Origin: CAIVAT01 sp038212325
GTDB taxonomy: Bacteria; Bacteroidota; Bacteroidia; Bacteroidales; FEN-979
Length of the DNA stretch: 11,109 bases
Reading direction: 5' to 3'
Assembly: GCA_038212325.1 (NCBI GenBank)
Contig: JBBQUQ010000102.1
Coordinates: forward strand, 1-11,109
Of the stretch, positions 6,579 through 11,109 are shown piece after piece. Every line of letters starts with the position of its first letter. Positions within the stretch are counted from its first letter, which is position 1. A program made the position numbers and the translations under genes. The notes beneath the pieces are model-generated. The model was not told where the DNA came from, did not search any database, and worked only from the letters and a program-made list of their open reading frames with translations.

Positions 6579-7685
6579 TCACCAGAATTCCGAACACTCC
6601 AGTCGACTACTGCGACTTTTCGAAGCACCTCCCCTTGATGCACCTCCTGGCAAACCATATCCAGTTACAGAACCGCCGAAAATCGCGTCGCTGTTGAAAT
6701 CCAGGATAAGGCTGATTTCGTGGGCACCCCCGGTTCCCTGCAGTGCGCCGGTCATCTGCATGTCATAGCTGTAGGTGAACTTAACGGCAAAATTGTCGGC
6801 AAACGGATACTTGTACCCGGCCAGGAAAGCGCAGATACTATTATTATACGACCCGAACAACCCTTTGTACCATAAACCAAGATTGATTCCGAATTTTGTC
6901 AGGTTAAATCCTGCCTGGACGGAATTAAGCCCGTTCTGGTTCTGATAAATCACGCCCGGGTTTATCTTCAGGGCATCGTCATCCGTAACATTAAACCCAG
7001 AAGTTGATCCGGTTGCAAAAACCATATCGATATGGGCAACCCACTTCCTGGGCAAGGGTGCTTCTGCCGTGTTCAGAAATGACTGATCCGGCTCAAACAG
7101 GTGGTCGACAGCAAGTCCGACCGTTCCATTAACACTCCCGGGTTCATTTGCAAACTGTACAATGCCGCCAATGCTAAAATCGGCCATATTGACGACATTC
7201 TGGTCCGGGATAATAAAATCAGATGTATATATATCTCCGTACCGTGCGCTCAGGGCATCAGAAAATACAAAATCATCCCATTTGACGCTCTCCTGCAACC
7301 ATGAAGCTTTGACCCCGATCTGGCCGACTGACAGGGCTGAAAACGGAATTCTCACAGCCAGCGACACCCCCACATTAAGATTTTGTATAAACCCTACCCC
7401 TGCATTGTCGGTATTGACAAATATCCCAACACCTCCTGACCCCGGCAAACTCCTGTCGCCTAAGTCTGCGTCAAAATGATACGATTTAAAATCATAAGGC
7501 AAGGCAGGCCAAAGGTCCCGAAAAGAAAAACGTGCACTCATGCCTGTATATAATCCCGTAAACGCCGGATTATAATACAAAGGATTGTTAGAGAACTGGG
7601 TATAGTTCGGATCCTGCCCGTAAGTTATTGTTGGAGCCAAGGCTACCATGAACAGCATAGAAATTATAAAGTTCTTTTTTATCAT
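6579..7685 (-). CDS. PorP/SprF family type IX secretion outer-membrane protein
   Basis: A 368-residue predicted outer-membrane beta-barrel of the PorP/SprF family, which in gliding and T9SS-bearing Bacteroidota is paired with a large secreted surface protein and helps its export or anchoring. A signal peptide covers about residues 1-23 (MIKKN basic end, hydrophobic core, cleavage after TYG before QDP). The mature N-terminus has the family signature QDPNYTQFSNNPLYYNPAFTG-like block, with its N-P-L-Y-x-N-P-A core at about 34-41. Repeated alternating strands follow, such as the GINLGLWYKGLFGS region. The last strand ends in HEISLILDF, followed by a Gly/Ser/Arg-rich tail finishing in RLECSEFW, which resembles the Cys-containing C-terminal end common in this family. 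It sits 12 bp downstream of the PKD protein gene in the same direction, the usual SprB/SprF-like order, and has a clear Shine-Dalgarno. It is probably cotranscribed with the PKD gene. Confidence 0.93.
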   Translation of the reverse strand: MIKKNFIISMLFMVALAPTITYGQDPNYTQFSNNPLYYNPAFTGLYTGMSARFSFRDLWPALPYDFKSYHFDADLGDRSLPGSGGVGIFVNTDNAGVGFIQNLNVGVSLAVRIPFSALSVGQIGVKASWLQESVKWDDFVFSDALSARYGDIYTSDFIIPDQNVVNMADFSIGGIVQFANEPGSVNGTVGLAVDHLFEPDQSFLNTAEAPLPRKWVAHIDMVFATGSTSGFNVTDDDALKINPGVIYQNQNGLNSVQAGFNLTKFGINLGLWYKGLFGSYNNSICAFLAGYKYPFADNFAVKFTYSYDMQMTGALQGTGGAHEISLILDFNSDAIFGGSVTGYGLPGGASRGGASKSRSSRLECSEFW

Positions 7686-7689
7686 CGTT

Positions 7690-7695
7690 CCTCCT
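7690..7695 (-). promoter_or_regulatory. Shine-Dalgarno site before the PorP/SprF gene
   Basis: The minus strand carries AGGAGG followed by AACG and the ATG at 7685, inside the 12-bp gap after the PKD gene stop. Strong Shine-Dalgarno sites are uncommon in Bacteroidota, and none of the other gene starts in this window has one. It fixes the PorP start. Confidence 0.6.
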
Positions 7696-7697
7696 GA

Positions 7698-10600
7698 TTA
7701 TCTTAATAAAGTCACTGTTCCCATGGTCGTAGTATTCCCTGTTCCGGCATCGGATCCTTCCCAGACTTTGCCATTTTTAAATGTGGCGGTGATCTTCCAC
7801 ATGTAAACATCCTGCGGAAGCAGTTCGCCGTTGAACATGCCATCCCAACCTTCAGCGGGCTGGCCGTCTATCAGCAGATTTGATTCCCAGAGCAGGTGGC
7901 CCCATTTGTCGAAGATCATGACGTTGTAGGCGGTTAAATTCATGCCCTTGGGCGTGAACTTCCTGAGTTCAACGTTGGGGCTCAGGTTGGTCGGCGAGAA
8001 GGCATTCGGTACATACAGGTTGTCGAACATGAACTCATAATCCAGGTAGGTGGTGTCATAACAGCCATCGCGAGCCTTCACAACCAGCTGGATCTTGAAC
8101 TTTCCGTCTTCTGCATACCTGTGCACCGGGTCTTGCTCCTTTGAATGCTCCCCGGGCTCAAACGTCCAGTAATAAGAGACAATGCTGTCGGACGAGCTGC
8201 TGTTAAGCTTGATCTGGCCAGGGATTTCTTCGAAGTTGCCTGTGACTGTAAAAGCAGCAACCGGCGATGGCCTGACTTCAAGAATGATCGAAGCAGTATC
8301 CGTGCACCCGTTCAAATCTTCCACACGGTGGCCCACCCAATAGGAGCCGGTGGTATCGTAGCGATAGGTTACATTCTTCCCAAGGAGCGTATCAAGCGGC
8401 TGCCCGGGATTGCTGAAGGTCCACATCCACCCTGCTATCGCCGTGTCGCCCTTTACCGACTGATCACGAAATGGCATCTCATACCGCTCGCAGGCAATCG
8501 GCGTAATGAACTTTGCTTCAGGCAACCGGTAAACCATTGACTGTTGCAGCAGCGTATCGGAACATCCCAGCTCATTCACCGTGACAAGGCTCACCATGTG
8601 GGCTCCCGGTGATATGTACCTGTAAGCAGGATCTGTCACCGTGGATGTGTCGTGGCCCGAGGCTCCCTGATCAGCAAACTTCCACTGCGTGAGTATGATC
8701 TGCGTCCCATTGCTGTCGGAGAGGTTCACGAACATGGAGGTATCGCCGTTGCAAACAGGTACGACACTGAAGGCTGATACCGGCGTAGGCTTGACAACAA
8801 TATTCAGCAGCGTTGTGTCGGGAATCGAATCCCCGTTGCTTAAGGCGGTCACTACCAGGCTTACCGTAAAAGGCCCGGCAGAATCGTAGGTGTGCGTTAC
8901 CCGGGGCCGATAGATGTTGTATGCCAAATCGGGCTTGCCATCCCCAAATGTCCATTTCCACGACTTGATCAGGTTCACCGGCGTTGATTGGTCAAGCAGC
9001 GTCACGCGTGTTTGCTGGCACGCCAGGGTGTCGAGGGCGATACATGATGCCGATATGCAGGCAACGTTTACAACGACGGAATCGCTGGAAATGCATCCCC
9101 GGCCGTTATAAGCTGTGGCCATGGCGTTAAACAGGCCGTAGCCCGCATAGCGGTGGACAATGGTATCGGCCAACGGAGGCAGGAGCATTCTGCCGGTGCC
9201 ATCCCCGAATTGCATGTACAGGCTGTCAAGCGCGGCTCCATTGCCCGATGAGAGCTGGCTGAAGGTAATGAGCGAATCACAATGGATCCCGACATCATAG
9301 GATAGATCAACCAGCGGCAGCGGGTACACGGTGACCTCGCGGAAGACGCTGTCGTAGCAGTTATCCGAGTTATACGCCCGCAATTTGACAACGAAGGTCT
9401 GCGCCGATGCGTAGGTATGCGTTGGTTCATACAGTGTCGACACATTGCCGAGCCCCGAAGGTGATTCCCCGAAGGTCCATTGAAGCTCATGCAGGGTATC
9501 GCCCGTGGCGAGGTTCACCGGATGGAATTGGGTAGGAGTTCCAAGGCAGGCTGACGTTGCGCTGAAAGTGAAGGCAAATCCCGGGTTAATGTAAATCGTT
9601 GAATTGATGGTGTCGTAACACCCGTTGCCATCCTGCACGATCAGGGTTACCAGCTGGTTCACCCCTGTTGTTGGATAGGTGTAAACCGGATTTGGCAATG
9701 TGTTGTTCACACCCGGGGCAAGTGCCCAGTTCCAGGCAATTACGGGCGCACCGCCCGCTGTGGTGTGGTCGGCAAAGGTGACCTTGCCCGCGGGGCAATT
9801 GGTGCTGAAATAGCTGAAATCAGCTTCCGGAGGCTGAAACAGCACAACAGGCATGGAGGTACGGTTGCTGCAGCCCGATGAATTGGTCACTGTCAATGTA
9901 ACCGTATGGGCGCCGCCTGTAGCATAGAGATGCGTTGGATTTTGCAGCGTTGAGGTAAACGTATCGCCAAAGTTCCATGCCCATGAGAATACCGTTCCCG
10001 AGGGGGTGGTCGAAAGGTCGGTGAACCGGGTAGGCGCTCCCGTGCAATGACCCGATGTGGTGAAACTGGCATATGGTGCAACATTAACGACAACCTGTTG
10101 GGAAGTGTCGTGCTGACAGCCCGTTGCCGTAACCACGGTCAGCATAACCGTATAAGTTCCGCTGTTTGCATACAGGTGTGTGGGGTTTTGCTCCGTTGCC
10201 GGGGCAGTGCCATCGCCGAAGTTCCAGGCCCATGAACTGATGGTGCCGCCCCCGGGCAGGGAGGTATCGGTAAAATGGGTCAGCGAATCTTTGCAAACAG
10301 TTTCAGCGATGAAGCCGGCAACCGGGTTGGCGCTGACGGTCACCGTTTTGGTCATCGTATCGGAGCACTGGTACTCGTTTTTAACGATCAGCCGAACCTC
10401 AAACGGCCCGCTGCCCTGGAACGAATGAACAGGATCCTCCAAGGTCGATTGATTGTTGACACCGGAAAGCGGATCACCAAAATCCCAGTTCCACGAACTG
10501 ATCACCCCGCTGCCATTGGGCTGCGAGAGGTCGGTAAACTGCAGCGGCACCCCCTGGCACGTGGCCGCAGAAAATGAGAAATTAGCCAGCGGCTGGTTGT

Positions 10601-11109
10601 ACACCGTTACCGGGTTGGATACGCTTGCGGTGCAGCTGTCGGATGTTTTTACGGTAAGCGTCACCGTGTAATTGCCACCCGTAGCGTAAATATGATTGAC
10701 TGGTGAAATAGCAGGGAGATTGACCGTGGTATCCTGCCCGTCGCCAAAATCCCAGTGCCATTGCAGGATATATCCGTGCGTGGCGGTGGACTGGTCAATA
10801 AATGACACAACCGATCCGCTGCAATTTAAACTGCTGCTGACAAAAAGAGCCATGGGCGGCGGATTGATGTGCACCACACTTGTTTTTGTATGGGTACAAA
10901 AACCCGAGTTCGTAACCTTAAGCGTCACGTTGAACGAACCGGCGGCGGAGTAAAGATGCGTCGGATTGGGCACATTGGAATGCGTCTGGCCATCTCCGAA
11001 GTCCCAGTCCCAGCCGATGATGGTGCCCATAGTGGTGGTCGACTGATCTGTGAAATGGGTCAACGAGCCCTGGCAAACCGTATCGAAGGTAAAGGCTGAT
11101 ACGGGCGGG
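7698..11109 (-). CDS. Giant PKD-repeat surface protein with T9SS type B (gliding-motility) C-terminal domain, 5'-truncated
   Basis: C-terminal 1136 residues of a larger secreted surface protein; the frame is open to the right window edge, so the start and signal peptide are missing. About 12 PKD-type Ig-like repeats of around 86 residues fill residues 1-1031. Each has a W-x-W-D-F-G-D-G-type core, a later H-x-Y-x-x-x-G-x-(Y/F)-x-V-x-L strand and usually two cysteines. The last 105 residues (from YVPNAFSP, 7698-8015) form the gliding motility-associated C-terminal domain: NAFSPTN, YNVMIFDKWG, GWDGMFNGE, DVYMWKI and a terminal GTVTLLR. That domain routes proteins through the type IX secretion system to the cell surface or medium. 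The downstream PorP/SprF gene is its probable partner. A TTG at 11063 is not a start, because PKD sequence continues upstream of it (CQGSLTHFTD across the junction). The role is probably adhesion or motility; there is no catalytic domain in the visible part. Confidence 0.93.
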   Translation of the reverse strand, partial: PPVSAFTFDTVCQGSLTHFTDQSTTTMGTIIGWDWDFGDGQTHSNVPNPTHLYSAAGSFNVTLKVTNSGFCTHTKTSVVHINPPPMALFVSSSLNCSGSVVSFIDQSTATHGYILQWHWDFGDGQDTTVNLPAISPVNHIYATGGNYTVTLTVKTSDSCTASVSNPVTVYNQPLANFSFSAATCQGVPLQFTDLSQPNGSGVISSWNWDFGDPLSGVNNQSTLEDPVHSFQGSGPFEVRLIVKNEYQCSDTMTKTVTVSANPVAGFIAETVCKDSLTHFTDTSLPGGGTISSWAWNFGDGTAPATEQNPTHLYANSGTYTVMLTVVTATGCQHDTSQQVVVNVAPYASFTTSGHCTGAPTRFTDLSTTPSGTVFSWAWNFGDTFTSTLQNPTHLYATGGAHTVTLTVTNSSGCSNRTSMPVVLFQPPEADFSYFSTNCPAGKVTFADHTTAGGAPVIAWNWALAPGVNNTLPNPVYTYPTTGVNQLVTLIVQDGNGCYDTINSTIYINPGFAFTFSATSACLGTPTQFHPVNLATGDTLHELQWTFGESPSGLGNVSTLYEPTHTYASAQTFVVKLRAYNSDNCYDSVFREVTVYPLPLVDLSYDVGIHCDSLITFSQLSSGNGAALDSLYMQFGDGTGRMLLPPLADTIVHRYAGYGLFNAMATAYNGRGCISSDSVVVNVACISASCIALDTLACQQTRVTLLDQSTPVNLIKSWKWTFGDGKPDLAYNIYRPRVTHTYDSAGPFTVSLVVTALSNGDSIPDTTLLNIVVKPTPVSAFSVVPVCNGDTSMFVNLSDSNGTQIILTQWKFADQGASGHDTSTVTDPAYRYISPGAHMVSLVTVNELGCSDTLLQQSMVYRLPEAKFITPIACERYEMPFRDQSVKGDTAIAGWMWTFSNPGQPLDTLLGKNVTYRYDTTGSYWVGHRVEDLNGCTDTASIILEVRPSPVAAFTVTGNFEEIPGQIKLNSSSSDSIVSYYWTFEPGEHSKEQDPVHRYAEDGKFKIQLVVKARDGCYDTTYLDYEFMFDNLYVPNAFSPTNLSPNVELRKFTPKGMNLTAYNVMIFDKWGHLLWESNLLIDGQPAEGWDGMFNGELLPQDVYMWKITATFKNGKVWEGSDAGTGNTTTMGTVTLLR
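8016..11109 (-). repeat. Array of about 12 PKD domains
   Basis: Protein-level tandem repeats about 86 residues (258 bp) apart. The core in order from the visible N-terminus is WDWDFGDG, WHWDFGDG, WNWDFGDP, WAWNFGDG, WAWNFGDT, WNWALAPG, LQWTFGES, LYMQFGDG, WKWTFGDG, QWKFADQG, WMWTFSNP and YYWTFEPG. The first five and the ninth are near-canonical; the others have drifted. DNA copies are diverged rather than near-identical, so this is an old duplication array. It continues beyond the right edge. Confidence 0.88.

Noticed and set aside
6551..6580. Candidate terminator just after the PorP stop
   Set aside because: Only a 5-bp inverted repeat (GCCAA/TTGGC) with a loop of about 21 nt; a T-run is present, but inside the loop rather than after the stem, so it is too weak to call.
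11061..11063. TTG as the true start of the PKD protein
   Set aside because: The reading frame continues upstream to the window edge with typical PKD sequence (PVSAF and a CQG motif), and there is no signal peptide after the TTG.
8016..11109. Possible CRISPR or DNA-level tandem repeat in the right part
   Set aside because: The periodicity of about 258 bp is at protein level (PKD domains); DNA copies are diverged and there are no short identical repeats with spacers.

Overview
The window looks like a chromosomal segment of a Bacteroidota bacterium with roughly balanced base composition. Four things point there: a PorP/SprF protein next to a giant PKD-repeat protein with a gliding-motility-type (T9SS type B) C-terminal sorting domain; three intergenic copies of the Bacteroidota -7 promoter octamer TAnnTTTG, all spelled TACCTTTG; a GYDIA-family GHMP kinase; and mostly absent Shine-Dalgarno sequences. 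The mevalonate genes argue for a Flavobacteriia-, Cytophagia- or Saprospiria-like lineage rather than Bacteroides-like bacteria, which use the MEP route (inference).

Layout. Positions 1-3075 (minus strand) hold a tightly overlapping isoprenoid operon: type 2 isopentenyl-diphosphate isomerase, then class II HMG-CoA reductase, then a GYDIA-family GHMP kinase that runs off the left edge. A divergent intergenic region (3076-3294) carries outward-facing promoter motifs. On the plus strand, 3295-5469 encodes a soluble four-PAS sensor histidine kinase of the HisKA_2 type. A 36-bp convergent gap with a heptamer tandem repeat separates it from a WalJ/YycJ-like MBL-fold hydrolase (5506-6270, minus). 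Next, still on the minus strand, comes a self-contained tRNA-Gly(CCC) unit with its own promoter, encoded CCA and a strong intrinsic terminator. The right part (6579-11109, minus) is a two-gene cell-surface unit: a PKD-repeat protein, 5'-truncated by the window edge, followed after 12 bp by its PorP/SprF partner.

How the genes work together. The first three genes are assigned to the mevalonate route to IPP/DMAPP, with spacing that suggests translational coupling. The PKD protein and PorP/SprF protein form the usual exported-substrate plus outer-membrane-anchor pair of type IX secretion. The histidine kinase is an orphan here: no response regulator is visible, and its link to the flanking isoprenoid operon is only positional.

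No intergenic stretch exceeds 300 bases. I found no mobile elements, CRISPR arrays or defence genes. Nothing here is clearly a new system. The most distinctive items are the cysteine-paired, progressively diverging PKD array and the small non-coding structures around the tRNA and between the convergent genes.
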